Part shown: positions 1-8,438 of the stretch, piece by piece
Position numbering within the stretch: position 1 is the first letter of the stretch
Layout: each line of letters starts with the position of its first letter
Source: Bacillota bacterium
Lineage (GTDB): Bacteria > Bacillota > Bacilli > Alicyclobacillales > SLC66
Assembly (NCBI GenBank): GCA_021821185.1
Contig: JAKACU010000038.1
Location: 1-18,263 of the forward strand
DNA length: 18,263 nucleotides
Reading direction: 5' to 3'
The notes under the pieces: generated by a model
Told to the model about the DNA's origin: nothing
Database searches by the model: none
Seen by the model: the letters and a program-made list of their open reading frames with translations, nothing else
Position numbers and translations under genes: made by a program

Positions 1-219
1 AGGTACACCTAGACGACTAAGTTCATGTACCTCTTTGCGTAATTCCTCGATACTGAGATGTTCGACACCAGGCATGGAGGGAATAGCATGTCGCCCTTTT
101 TCATGCGTAACAAACAGTGGATAGATAAAATCTTTTGCTGATATCGACGTTTCGCGAATCATTTCGCGAATGGCTGGATGGTTACGAAGACGTCGGTGAC
201 GATCAAAATTTTCCATCAT
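1..219 (-). CDS. hemB: HemB, delta-aminolevulinic acid dehydratase (porphobilinogen synthase), N-terminal 73 codons only
   Basis: Condenses two 5-aminolevulinate molecules to porphobilinogen in the cytosol, the third step of the tetrapyrrole route started by HemA. Only the N-terminus is present; the frame is open to the left edge. The visible protein begins MMENFDRHRRLRNHPAIREM and contains FIYPLFV and IPSMPGVEHLS, the conserved opening of HemB proteins. The metal site and the catalytic lysines lie outside the window. Two in-frame ATG codons (219-217 and 216-214) are possible starts. The purine-rich AGAAAGG that serves as ribosome binding site overlaps the end of hemD, about 14 bases upstream, so translation is probably coupled to hemD. 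This is the last visible gene of the hemA-hemX-hemC-hemD-hemB operon. Confidence 0.93.
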   Translation of the reverse strand, partial: MMENFDRHRRLRNHPAIREMIRETSISAKDFIYPLFVTHEKGRHAIPSMPGVEHLSIEELRKEVHELSRLGVP

Positions 220-229
220 AATGGTGGTT

Positions 230-1024
230 TCATCCTTTCTCATGTTGAATATACTCTTCGACATCTTGCAGCATCACCTCGACAGTCGCCAAACGAGCCG
301 TCACGTGAGGCTGTAAACCGTGTTCCTGCATGACACGCGTCGTCTTACTTCCAATGGAAACGAGCATCACTTGCGGTGGCATGTCAGCCGCTGACTTGTG
401 CAGATCATGCAGCGCCTGTGCAAACGGCTGAACGGCTGAGCCACTCATAAAAACGATAAGATCAACAGCACCAGCGATAACATCTTTCGCAAGTTCTGTG
501 CCTTGCGAAGTCGAGGTCGTATCATACAAAATAATATCGCGAAAACCATGTGCAGATTGTGCTAAAGGCGAAAAAGCCTCTGAAGCTGCCAAATTACCGC
601 GCACCCACAGGAACCGTTTATGAACAAAATTCGATTCGATAAGTGATGAACAAAGCATTTGTGCATTGGCATCACTTGGCATCACCAGCACCTGCATGCC
701 GATCAGTCTGGCAGCTTCGGCCGTTTTAATCCCAACACAAGCCGCAGGAAGTGTCAACCACGGATAAGTTGGATCGCGCCGAAAAATCATTTCGTATGCA
801 CGCACACCATGCACGCTCGTAAACACAACCATCTCAGGCACAAAATCCCCCAGCTCATTTTGTACGCCATCTTGCGAGCGATACTCAATGTTTAATAATG
901 GGTATTCACGAACGAGCGCACCTCTTGCGCGAAGCAAAGTAGCAAGCTCACTGGATCCTTGCTCATCTCTCGTAACAGCTATCACAAGACCAGACAAAAG
1001 GCTCTTTCGCTGTTTTTGATCCAA
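230..1024 (-). CDS. hemD: Uroporphyrinogen-III synthase HemD
   Basis: Cyclises hydroxymethylbilane to uroporphyrinogen III with inversion of ring D, directly after HemC. The 264-residue length fits the family (about 250-265). Family features are loose, but the sequence keeps the expected opening LVIAVTRDEQGSSELATLLR and the two-lobed pattern with VVFTSVHGVRAYEMI near residue 65 and LIVFMSGSAVQPFAQAL near residue 190. HemD proteins diverge strongly, so position between hemC and hemB is a large part of the call. The start is TTG at 1024-1022, with a GGGTGA ribosome binding site formed at the hemC stop codon only 6 bases upstream. The TGA stop lies within the purine-rich segment before hemB. Both junctions suggest translational coupling. 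Confidence 0.92.
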   Translation of the reverse strand: MDQKQRKSLLSGLVIAVTRDEQGSSELATLLRARGALVREYPLLNIEYRSQDGVQNELGDFVPEMVVFTSVHGVRAYEMIFRRDPTYPWLTLPAACVGIKTAEAARLIGMQVLVMPSDANAQMLCSSLIESNFVHKRFLWVRGNLAASEAFSPLAQSAHGFRDIILYDTTSTSQGTELAKDVIAGAVDLIVFMSGSAVQPFAQALHDLHKSAADMPPQVMLVSIGSKTTRVMQEHGLQPHVTARLATVEVMLQDVEEYIQHEKG

Positions 1025-1030
1025 CTGCTA

Positions 1031-1987
1031 TCACCCGCTTGTTTTACTGAGAGCCTGCAAAATGGATCTTCCACCAGCAGCAAGTAATTCATTGGCAACA
1101 GTTCGCCCAAGATCAACCGAAAGACTTCCTTGACGGCTAGTTTTCAACACGACCATTCCATCTGGCGAACCAATAACAGCAACCATAGTACTTTGCTCCT
1201 TCACCGGATCAGGGGTTGCCAAAGCACCGACAGGAACCTGACAACTGCCGCCGACAGTCTCTAAAAAGGCACGTTCCTGCCGAACCGCTATGGCAGTCAT
1301 CTCATCATGTATCGATGCAAGAAGTGAAAGCACCCTCTGATCGTCGGTTCTACTCTCGATGGCAAGTGCACCCTGTCCAACAGCCGGTATCATATCCTGA
1401 ATCGCAAGCGGTTGTCCGTGAAAATTATAGGCGCTATGCGTTATATGTTCCCCATCCCACCAACCCATGCGTGCAAGCCCAGCAGTCGCAAGTGTGATGG
1501 CATCAAGCTCCTGAAGTTTATGAAGTCTCGTATCGATATTGCCTCTAATCGTCTGCACAATAACATCAGGACGTAGGGCTAAAATTTGTGCAGCACGCCG
1601 TAGCGAACTTGTCCCAATCACGGCGCCGGATTTCAATGTCAATAACGATTCTCCATATTTCGTTACAAGCATATCACGTGGATCTTCACGCTTAGGTATG
1701 GCCCCAATCGTCAAGCCACTGGCTACAACAGCAGGTACATCTTTCATGCTGTGCACGGCAAAATCGATCGTCTTGCCTAGCAGGGCTGCTTCAATATCTG
1801 ATACAAAGAGTCCCTTACCGCCTACCTTAGCCAAAGCTACATCCTGAATTTGATCGCCTTTCGTTACAATTTCTACCGTTTCAAAATGGACGTCGGGATA
1901 TTTGTCACGAAGTGCTTGCAACACTTGTGCTGTTTGCGTTATAGCAAGCTTACTTCGTCGTGTCCCTACTTTCAACGTTGTCATCAT
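1031..1987 (-). CDS. hemC: Hydroxymethylbilane synthase (porphobilinogen deaminase) HemC
   Basis: Polymerises four porphobilinogen units into hydroxymethylbilane, using a covalently bound dipyrromethane cofactor. The 318-residue protein has the family length. Visible signatures are VGTRRSKLAITQT at residues 7-19, FAVHSMKDVP at 77-85, GTSSLRRAAQ at 125-134, the arginine-rich VQTIRGNIDTRL around 144-155, and GGSCQVPVGA at 247-256, in which Cys249 is the expected cofactor-attachment residue. Two adjacent ATG codons (1987-1985 and 1984-1982) follow the ribosome binding site GAGGTGATAG; the second gives slightly better spacing and would shorten the protein by one residue. It lies 31 bases after hemX and 6 bases before the hemD start. 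Confidence 0.96.
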   Translation of the reverse strand: MMTTLKVGTRRSKLAITQTAQVLQALRDKYPDVHFETVEIVTKGDQIQDVALAKVGGKGLFVSDIEAALLGKTIDFAVHSMKDVPAVVASGLTIGAIPKREDPRDMLVTKYGESLLTLKSGAVIGTSSLRRAAQILALRPDVIVQTIRGNIDTRLHKLQELDAITLATAGLARMGWWDGEHITHSAYNFHGQPLAIQDMIPAVGQGALAIESRTDDQRVLSLLASIHDEMTAIAVRQERAFLETVGGSCQVPVGALATPDPVKEQSTMVAVIGSPDGMVVLKTSRQGSLSVDLGRTVANELLAAGGRSILQALSKTSG

Positions 1988-2018
1988 CTATCACCTCAAA
2001 AAAAGACTCTCCTTCACC

Positions 2019-2843
2019 TTACCACCGGTGAAATGAGGACACAAACGCACTTACCACGAGAAAATTGATAATCACAAGGACAAACGCTAGGATATTGAGC
2101 CATGCGGCCTTACGGCCGCTCACTTTGCCTTTTACATGTAAATAAAGATAGCTGGCATACAAAAGAAACAGCAAGACAGAGATGACAGGCTTGGCATCCA
2201 TATCCACAACATGCCCTGTAAGAATGTAGTACCAGATTGCGCCCAATACAATCGCTAAAAATAATAATGGCACGCCAACAAGGGATGCGCGAAAGGCAAA
2301 ACGATCGAGTTGTGCCAATGGTGGCAACCGTCGAAAGGGCCCACTATCGAATCGCTTCAAGCGAAGAGAATAAGACTCAAGTAAATACAAAAGGCTAAAA
2401 ATCGCCGCTATAGAAAATGCGATGTAGCTTAGTAAGGCCGCGCTGATATGAACAACAAGCAAATCACTCTGGTGAATGATTCCACTACCTACATGACCAT
2501 GCACCATAACATCAAAGAGAGCAAACAGGAGCCCACATAAATTGAGAAAGAACACAAAAAAATCAACCCGATAAAACAGGGTGATAATACCCGACAAAGA
2601 AATCAACAACCACGAAAATAGCATGGTGGCTTGAAATGCAGAGAACAAGGGCCACTCGTGAAGTAACAAGATACGTGCACCAATGAAAAGCGTATCAAGA
2701 ATCCAGACCAATAACAAAATCGCGACACCCATGCGGTTCGCGACTTTGTTGTCCTTGATAAAATCCATAAAGAAAAATCCATTGCTTATAAGATAGAAGC
2801 CAAGCACCATAAAGTAAAAATAGGGGGACAACAGAAACATCAT
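2019..2843 (-). CDS. hemX: HemX, CcsA-like integral membrane protein of the hem operon
   Basis: A 274-residue, very hydrophobic protein with about eight membrane segments (roughly residues 5-25, 39-60, 66-90, 94-112, 130-156, 186-208, 219-236 and 247-270). The segment LLVVHISAALLSYIAFS near 128-144 resembles the CcsA/ResC/HemX cytochrome-c-assembly-like family, including a conserved histidine. In B. subtilis, HemX sits between hemA and hemC and lowers the steady-state amount of HemA. The same position here supports the same role; a direct haem-handling activity is not proven for the family. The start has only a weak ribosome binding site (GGAT) and follows the hemA stop after 10 bases, which suggests translational coupling to hemA. 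MMF could start at either of two ATG codons. Confidence 0.9.
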   Translation of the reverse strand: MMFLLSPYFYFMVLGFYLISNGFFFMDFIKDNKVANRMGVAILLLVWILDTLFIGARILLLHEWPLFSAFQATMLFSWLLISLSGIITLFYRVDFFVFFLNLCGLLFALFDVMVHGHVGSGIIHQSDLLVVHISAALLSYIAFSIAAIFSLLYLLESYSLRLKRFDSGPFRRLPPLAQLDRFAFRASLVGVPLLFLAIVLGAIWYYILTGHVVDMDAKPVISVLLFLLYASYLYLHVKGKVSGRKAAWLNILAFVLVIINFLVVSAFVSSFHRW

Positions 2844-2853
2844 GATCGATCCG

Positions 2854-4233
2854 TTAAAGTGCCGGCAAAACAGTTACTGGATGTGTCACCTGACCTCGTA
2901 CCTCTAAGGCATCCATTTTTGTTTGTCGCGGCGCTTTCTCCTGTGTCACAGACTGCGTCATCGCATCTTCATACGTTAAGCCAAAAGCCCTTGCAAGAAT
3001 AGGCAATAACAAAGCGCTGTCCTGTTCAATCGCCACTTGTTTTGTCACAAGAATAGGATCGCGCAGTAATTGATGAACGACACTAGCCATATGTTTTTGA
3101 ATGATTTTCTTTTGCTTATCATCCAGATCAGGCATTTTATGAAATAAACTGTAGAGCACAGACTCTTGTACTTCAGTCGCTTTCTGTTGCAAAGAGGCAA
3201 TTAGTCGCACACCATTTTGTGAGGATAACCACGTTTCAAAAGCAGCTACTTGCTCTTCGATCATCCCATTTACATGACTTGCTTCCTGCTGCCTTGTCGC
3301 CAAACCCGAAGTTACGACAGTCTGCAGATCATCAATATCATAAACATAAACATTGTCGAGATGCGATAAAGATGGATCTACATTGCGCGGCACGGCGATA
3401 TCGATGAAAAATAACGGACGTGCTTTGCGTAGTGCCATGCGTTTTGCCACTGTGCTCGGCGTAATCAGATAAGATGCCCCGCCCGATGATGTAATCACGA
3501 TATCAGCGATCAAAAGCGCCTCTTCTAACTTGTCCATCGGCAAAGATACACCGCCCACTTGCTCTGCCATATCCTTCGCCCTAGCAAACGTGCGATTGAC
3601 GACAAACAATTGCTTGACACCTTGACTTTGCAGGTATTTCACGGTAAGATCAGCCATTTTCCCAGCGCCAAGTACCAAAACTGATTGTTCGTGAAGAGAA
3701 TCAAACACTTTTTTCGCTAAAGATACCGCCGCATAACTTACAGACACGGCACTTTGGCCAATCCCTGTCTCGGTTTGTACTCGTTTGCCAAACGTTATTG
3801 CATCGCGAAATAATTGATTAAATACATGCCCGGTCGCTTTTTTTGCTTGCGCAAATAAAAAGGCATCGCGCACTTGACCCAAGATTTGCGTTTCACCCAG
3901 CACCATGGAATCAAGGCCTGTAACCACACGGTGCAAATGAAAGACGACTTGTAAGCCCGTGTACACATAAATATGCGCGCGAAAATCCTGCGGTGAGACA
4001 TGTGAAATCGAAGCAAAAAAACTTTCAAGATCTTTTCGTGCGGTATCGATCATATCGGCAATGACATAGACTTCCGTGCGATTACATGTCGAAACAAGCA
4101 CCGCTTCTTCGATGCCAGTTGTTTCCTTTAAGCGTGTAAGAGCTTGCTCCAGTTCATCTTCCGGCACAGTAAAGTGCTCTCGAACTTCAACAGGCGCCGA
4201 ACGATAATTAAGTCCCACGAGTACAATATTCAT
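2854..4233 (-). CDS. hemA: Glutamyl-tRNA reductase HemA
   Basis: Reduces glutamyl-tRNA(Glu) with NADPH to glutamate-1-semialdehyde, the first committed step of C5-pathway tetrapyrrole synthesis. I chose the ATG at 4233-4231, eight codons inside the longest frame. It follows the strong ribosome binding site CAGGAGTG by 6 bases and gives the canonical opening MNIVLVGLNYRSAPVEVRE. The protein is 459 residues. Cys50 in VSTCNRTEVY is the catalytic thiol, GLDSMVLGETQILGQV around 108-123 is the conserved substrate-binding stretch, and VLVLGAGKMA near 185 is the NADPH-binding loop. The C-terminal helical dimerisation domain is complete. It is the first gene of the hem operon, preceded by an extended -10 promoter. 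I saw no PerR box, although B. subtilis hemA is PerR-regulated. Confidence 0.97.
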   Translation of the reverse strand: MNIVLVGLNYRSAPVEVREHFTVPEDELEQALTRLKETTGIEEAVLVSTCNRTEVYVIADMIDTARKDLESFFASISHVSPQDFRAHIYVYTGLQVVFHLHRVVTGLDSMVLGETQILGQVRDAFLFAQAKKATGHVFNQLFRDAITFGKRVQTETGIGQSAVSVSYAAVSLAKKVFDSLHEQSVLVLGAGKMADLTVKYLQSQGVKQLFVVNRTFARAKDMAEQVGGVSLPMDKLEEALLIADIVITSSGGASYLITPSTVAKRMALRKARPLFFIDIAVPRNVDPSLSHLDNVYVYDIDDLQTVVTSGLATRQQEASHVNGMIEEQVAAFETWLSSQNGVRLIASLQQKATEVQESVLYSLFHKMPDLDDKQKKIIQKHMASVVHQLLRDPILVTKQVAIEQDSALLLPILARAFGLTYEDAMTQSVTQEKAPRQTKMDALEVRGQVTHPVTVLPAL

Positions 4234-4268
4234 AGCTTTCACTCCTGAAAGACACACTTCATGGACGT

Positions 4269-4277
4269 ATTATACCA
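4269..4277 (-). promoter_or_regulatory. Extended -10 promoter of the hemA operon
   Basis: The minus strand reads TGGTATAAT, a perfect TATAAT preceded by the TGn extension. A -35 is weak (only AT-rich TTCAAT-like sequence about 20 bases upstream), which the extended -10 would compensate. The predicted start near 4262 leaves a leader of about 30 bases before the hemA ATG. Confidence 0.7.
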
Positions 4278-4426
4278 TTGGATAAGCAGATAAAATTGAA
4301 GGGTCTGTGACAGGTTGATTTTAACAGCCACTTGAACCTTGCTAATTGTGCCATAGAATCCCCAAAATTGTCATGGTCATGCAGTAACTACGCTTATGGT
4401 ACTCGTAAAATGTTACATCGAGCTTC

Positions 4427-4455
4427 TTGACTCAACTTAGCTACTTATGCACAAT
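4427..4455 (+). promoter_or_regulatory. Candidate sigma-A promoter of the EamA transporter gene
   Basis: TTGACT (4427-4432), 17 bases, CACAAT (4450-4455). The -35 is good and the -10 mediocre. The predicted start point falls almost on the ribosome binding site AGAGGTGA (4461-4468), leaving a very short leader, so another start site is possible. Confidence 0.45.
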
Positions 4456-4478
4456 GAATCAGAGGTGACTCCACAACC

Positions 4479-5408
4479 ATGAAACGGATCTTTGCTGATA
4501 GCATTTTACTAGCCGTAACTTTCGCGTGGGGCGCCACTTTTGTTGTTGTACAAGATGCGATTCGTGTCTTTCCCGTTTTCAACTTCCTCGGCTTACGGTT
4601 TACACTGTCAGGTCTCATCATGATTGCGTGTGTGATCATCGTACCCAAGTTTCGCCAACAACTGTACAACAAACGACTATGGCTGACTGGCGCTTGGTTA
4701 GGTTTATGGCTCTTTGCAGGCTATGCCTTACAAACAGTCGGTCTACTGTACACTACACCCGCTCAGTCAGGGTTTATTACGGGACTATCCGTAGTCCTTG
4801 TCCCAGCCTTGTCCTTAGTCATTTTGCATCACAAACCATCGATGGGCGTATGGTTAGGTGTTGTGTGTGCTGCAATCGGATTGTTTTTTTTATCGTACCA
4901 GCCACATAGAGGATTTAATGTCGGCGATATCTTGACATTTTTTTGTGCTGTGGCCTTCGCTGTTCAGATCGTCGCCGTGGGCAAATACGCAGAACGGTTT
5001 AGCCCCCTTGCGCTCGCTGCAGTACAAATCCTTGTGGTCGGAATCCTATCATTGATCAGTGCCTTTTTTGCAGGCACCGCATCATCCACCTTTGGGCCAG
5101 GGTGGATGCAACCGAGCGTGTGGGAAGGCTTGGTTATCTGTATACTTTTTGCAACCATTTTAGCTTATTTTGCCCAAATGGTTATTCAAAAATATACCAC
5201 TCCCACACGGACCGCCCTGATTTTTTCGGCTGAACCTGTTTTTGCAGCATTAACAGCATATTTGTTTGCAAGTGATAAGATTGGACTTTCAGGTCTTATC
5301 GGCTGTGCTCTGATCCTCGCAGGTATGCTAATCGCAGAATTTGCAGCAAAAGACAGAGAAGCAACAGCCAAATTGTCACAAAGTAGCTTGCTCGATAAAG
5401 TCCCATAA
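4479..5408 (+). CDS. EamA-type (drug/metabolite transporter superfamily) permease
   Basis: A 309-residue, ten-segment inner-membrane protein of the DMT superfamily. It has two EamA repeats, roughly residues 8-138 and 150-288. Family signatures are TFAWGATFVVVQDA near the N-terminus, LRFTLSGLIMI in helix 2 and ALIFSAEPVFAALTAYL in helix 9, the last a typical EamA motif. The substrate cannot be predicted: relatives export amino acids, metabolites or drugs. The start ATG follows AGAGGTGA by 10 bases. It is the only plus-strand gene in the central block. It separates engB from hemA, which are neighbours in B. subtilis, and its last 33 bases overlap the 3' end of engB in the convergent direction. 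It looks like a later insertion into a conserved cluster. I saw no separate terminator for it. Confidence 0.9.
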   Translation: MKRIFADSILLAVTFAWGATFVVVQDAIRVFPVFNFLGLRFTLSGLIMIACVIIVPKFRQQLYNKRLWLTGAWLGLWLFAGYALQTVGLLYTTPAQSGFITGLSVVLVPALSLVILHHKPSMGVWLGVVCAAIGLFFLSYQPHRGFNVGDILTFFCAVAFAVQIVAVGKYAERFSPLALAAVQILVVGILSLISAFFAGTASSTFGPGWMQPSVWEGLVICILFATILAYFAQMVIQKYTTPTRTALIFSAEPVFAALTAYLFASDKIGLSGLIGCALILAGMLIAEFAAKDREATAKLSQSSLLDKVP

Positions 5409-5960
5409 TTCATCCATACCAAGTCCGGTATCTGCTGAGGTGGCAAAGAGATGGTCCTCAGCAGACAACTGCAATGACTTGCGTAGCATTGCCACATGCC
5501 GCGCCAGCGTGCCACGGGAGACCTTATCTGCTTTCGTTGCCACGACAGCAAATGGTCGACCGATTCCGCGCAAAAATCCCGTCATTATCTTATCTTCTTT
5601 ACTCGGTTCATGGCGAATATCGACAAGATGCAAAATCAAACGCAGATTATCGCGATCGATGAGATACGACTCGATCATAGGCCCCCATTTCTGTTGTAAA
5701 GATTTGGACACTTTAGCATACCCGTACCCGGGAAGATCGACAAAATAAAATGCTTCGTTTATATGATAAAAATTCAGTGTCTGTGTTTTGCCGGGTGACG
5801 CCGATGTGCGAGCCAGGTTGCGACGATTGAGCAAACGGTTAATCAAGGACGACTTACCAACATTCGAACGACCTGAAAGTGTCACCTCAGGCTCTTGTCC
5901 TTGCGGACACTGTTGAAGAGATACTGCAGAAATCGTATATTGTGCATCACGAATGATCAC
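5376..5960 (-). CDS. engB: Ribosome biogenesis GTPase EngB (YsxC/YihA)
   Basis: A 194-residue GTP-binding protein of the TrmE-Era-EngA-EngB class, essential for late assembly of the 50S subunit in B. subtilis. All G motifs are present: GRSNVGKSS (30-38, G1), the TSASPGKTQ switch segment (52-60, G2), DLPGYG (75-80, G3), TKADK (142-146, G4), and SA(D) near residue 174 as G5. The start is GTG at 5960-5958, with AAAGGAG about 9 bases upstream; this ribosome binding site overlaps the lonA stop codon, so lonA and engB form one transcription unit. The 3' end overlaps the convergent EamA gene by 33 bases. Confidence 0.96.
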   Translation of the reverse strand: MIIRDAQYTISAVSLQQCPQGQEPEVTLSGRSNVGKSSLINRLLNRRNLARTSASPGKTQTLNFYHINEAFYFVDLPGYGYAKVSKSLQQKWGPMIESYLIDRDNLRLILHLVDIRHEPSKEDKIMTGFLRGIGRPFAVVATKADKVSRGTLARHVAMLRKSLQLSAEDHLFATSADTGLGMDELWDFIEQATL

Positions 5961-5973
5961 GAATGAGTCTCCT

Positions 5974-8307
5974 TTAGTTTAGAACGCACAGCGCCTCATC
6001 GAGGACTTGATCCATATGATTGACAAAGATAAGCTGTAATTCCTTACGAACGCTCTCAGGAATATCTTGCACGTCCTTTTCGTTTTCCGCAGGTAAAAGT
6101 ACCGTTTTAATACCTGCACGATGCGCACTCAAGCTTTTCTCCTTCACTCCTCCAATCGGTAATACACGACCACGCAGCGTGATCTCACCAGTCATAGCAA
6201 GATCCCGTCGAATGGGTCGACCCGTCAAAGCGGATGCGATGGCTGTGGCCATCGTGATCCCAGCAGATGGCCCATCTTTTGGTATCGCACCTTCTGGCAC
6301 ATGAATATGAATATCATGTTTTTCAGCAAAATCCGGTGCTACATCCAGTTGTTTTGAGCGTGTGCGAATGTAAGATAATGCAGCTTGAGCAGACTCTTTC
6401 ATCACATCACCCAATTGTCCAGTGATAATCAAGCGCCCTGTTCCATCCATCACAGACACTTCAATAGCAAGCGTGTCACCACCAGCCTCGGTCCAAGCAA
6501 GTCCGGTTGCCACGCCAATCTGATCTACAGCCTCCGCCGTTCCATAACGAAACCTTGGCACTCCTAAGAAAGTTGGCAAATTTTTCACTGTAACAACAAC
6601 ACGTCGCTTCGTACCCATTACAATCTCTTTAGCGGCCTTACGACAGATCGCTGCGATTTGCCGTTCTAAGTTTCTGACACCGGCCTCGCGCGTATACTCG
6701 CGAATAATTCGAGCCACCGCATCTTCTCCAAGACTTAACTGCTCTTTTTGTAACCCATGCGCGCTTCGTTGTTTCGGCAATAAATAGTTGGTGGCGATTC
6801 GCAACTTCTCAACTTCCGTATAACCGGACAAAGAAATCAGTTCCATGCGATCAAGTAGCGGTTGCGGAATCCCATGAACGGTATTGGCAGTCGTAATGAA
6901 CATCACATGAGATAAGTCATACGGCAATTCGATGTAGTGATCACTAAAGGTGCTATTTTGCTCTGGATCGAGAACTTCCAACATGGCAGAGGCCGGGTCT
7001 CCACGAAAATCATGTGCCATCTTATCAATTTCATCAAGTAGAAAAACGGGCGACTGTGTTCCTGATGTCTTCATTCCTTGAATGACGCGCCCAGGCATAG
7101 CTCCCACATAGGTTCGCCGATGTCCGCGAATCTCTGCTTCATCACGTACACCGCCAAGTGACATGCGTACAAACTTACGATGTAAAGCTCGAGCAATGGA
7201 TTTTGCCAAGGATGTCTTACCAACCCCCGGTGGTCCTACCAAACACAAAATGGGTCCACGAGGTTCTTTGACCAGTTTTTGCACCGCCAAATGTTCGATC
7301 ATACGTTCCTTGACCTTTTCAAGACCATAATGGTCTTCGTCAAGAACCGTTTTAGCGTGTGCAAGATCAATTTCTTCGATCGTACCCTCTTGCCATGGCA
7401 AGCTTAAGAGCCAGTCCACATAAGTGCGAATAACCGAGCCTTCAGCCGAAGCAGTTGGGATTTTTTCCAGACGGTCAAGTTCTTTCGTTACTTTCTCGAC
7501 AACCGTTTCTGGCAAAGACAATTGCTCCATCTGGGATCGCAAGTCATCTACCTCGGCTTGGCGGCCCTCTTTATCACCCAATTCTTTTTGGATAGCTTTC
7601 ATTTGTTCACGCAAATAATATTCCTTTTGCGTTCGTTCCATCTGTTTTCTAACACGTTGATTGATCGTTTTCTCCAGCTCCAGAATCTCCTTTTCGTCAG
7701 ACAGCATCTGCAAAAGGATCTCGAGTCGCTCCTTTATATCCAACGTTTCCAATATCGCTTGTTTATCTTTTATTTTTAGCGACAAATTGCCTGCAATCGC
7801 ATCAGCTACACGTCCTGGTTCTTCAATGTCCGACACGGACGCAAGCACTTCACTGGCTTGTTTGTTGGACAACTTTAAAAACTGTTCAAATTGCGAAATG
7901 ACCGCACGCACCAGCGCATCGATGCGTGGGGTGCGCGTCGTTGCTTCCACCAACATGTGTGCGTTGACTTGGTAATAATCAACACTGAGATCAAAATGTT
8001 CAATATGAGCTCTCTGAACACCTTCAACCAATACGCGAATCGTACCGTTGGGCAATTTCATCATTTGTTTAATGCGAGCTACCGTGCCCGTTAGATAAAT
8101 GTCTTCTGGCGCAGGGTCATCATCTTGTGAGTCCCTTTGTGATGCCAAAAGGATCATGTGATCATCCACCATGGACTTTTCTAAAGCGCGAACTGACCTA
8201 TCTCGACCAACATCCAAATGCAAAACCATAGCGGGGTACACGAGCAATCCACGAAGTGGCAACAACGGCAAAACTCGTTTTTCGACTGTCTCTATTTGTT
8301 GTGGCAA
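5974..8307 (-). CDS. lonA: ATP-dependent protease La, LonA
   Basis: A cytosolic AAA+ serine-lysine protease that degrades misfolded and selected regulatory proteins as a hexamer. Its 777 residues match B. subtilis LonA in length. Domain order: N-terminal substrate-binding domain (about 10-200), coiled-coil linker rich in E/K/Q (about 200-250), AAA+ module with Walker A GPPGVGKT (358-365) and Walker B VFLLDEID (421-428), and a C-terminal protease domain with DGPSAG (Ser681) and the GGVKEKSL lysine (Lys724). The start is TTG at 8307-8305 after GGGGGTG with 6-base spacing; the frame has no better upstream start. It has its own promoter downstream of the lonB hairpin and is followed directly by engB. 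No CtsR-like heptad repeat or CIRCE element was seen in the leader. Confidence 0.97.
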   Translation of the reverse strand: MPQQIETVEKRVLPLLPLRGLLVYPAMVLHLDVGRDRSVRALEKSMVDDHMILLASQRDSQDDDPAPEDIYLTGTVARIKQMMKLPNGTIRVLVEGVQRAHIEHFDLSVDYYQVNAHMLVEATTRTPRIDALVRAVISQFEQFLKLSNKQASEVLASVSDIEEPGRVADAIAGNLSLKIKDKQAILETLDIKERLEILLQMLSDEKEILELEKTINQRVRKQMERTQKEYYLREQMKAIQKELGDKEGRQAEVDDLRSQMEQLSLPETVVEKVTKELDRLEKIPTASAEGSVIRTYVDWLLSLPWQEGTIEEIDLAHAKTVLDEDHYGLEKVKERMIEHLAVQKLVKEPRGPILCLVGPPGVGKTSLAKSIARALHRKFVRMSLGGVRDEAEIRGHRRTYVGAMPGRVIQGMKTSGTQSPVFLLDEIDKMAHDFRGDPASAMLEVLDPEQNSTFSDHYIELPYDLSHVMFITTANTVHGIPQPLLDRMELISLSGYTEVEKLRIATNYLLPKQRSAHGLQKEQLSLGEDAVARIIREYTREAGVRNLERQIAAICRKAAKEIVMGTKRRVVVTVKNLPTFLGVPRFRYGTAEAVDQIGVATGLAWTEAGGDTLAIEVSVMDGTGRLIITGQLGDVMKESAQAALSYIRTRSKQLDVAPDFAEKHDIHIHVPEGAIPKDGPSAGITMATAIASALTGRPIRRDLAMTGEITLRGRVLPIGGVKEKSLSAHRAGIKTVLLPAENEKDVQDIPESVRKELQLIFVNHMDQVLDEALCVLN

Positions 8308-8338
8308 AATTTACACCCCCACATCAATATCCATGTGC

Positions 8339-8367
8339 ATTGTAACGAAAAGAGTCCCCTTTGTCTA
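8339..8367 (-). promoter_or_regulatory. Sigma-A promoter of lonA
   Basis: On the minus strand, TAGACA (8367-8362), 17 bases, TACAAT (8344-8339). Each hexamer matches consensus at 5 of 6 positions. Predicted start near 8332, about 25 bases before the TTG start codon. Confidence 0.75.
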
Positions 8368-8384
8368 ACCGCGAAGCAAGCAAA

Positions 8385-8417
8385 TGGCGACAAGCTGCCC
8401 AAGGCATCTTGTCGCCA
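8385..8417 (-). terminator. Hairpin after lonB, probable terminator with weak T-tract
   Basis: Perfect 10-bp stem (TGGCGACAAG with CTTGTCGCCA) enclosing a further TGCC/GGCA stem. On the minus strand it is followed only by TTTGCTTGCTT, so intrinsic termination would be inefficient. It separates lonB from the lonA promoter. Confidence 0.55.
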
Positions 8418-8438
8418 CAAAACAATTGCTACGCCAAG

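Noticed and set aside
4234..4478. PerR box before hemA
   Set aside because: B. subtilis hemA is PerR-regulated, but the sequence around the -10 has no convincing TTATAATNATTATAA-type symmetry.
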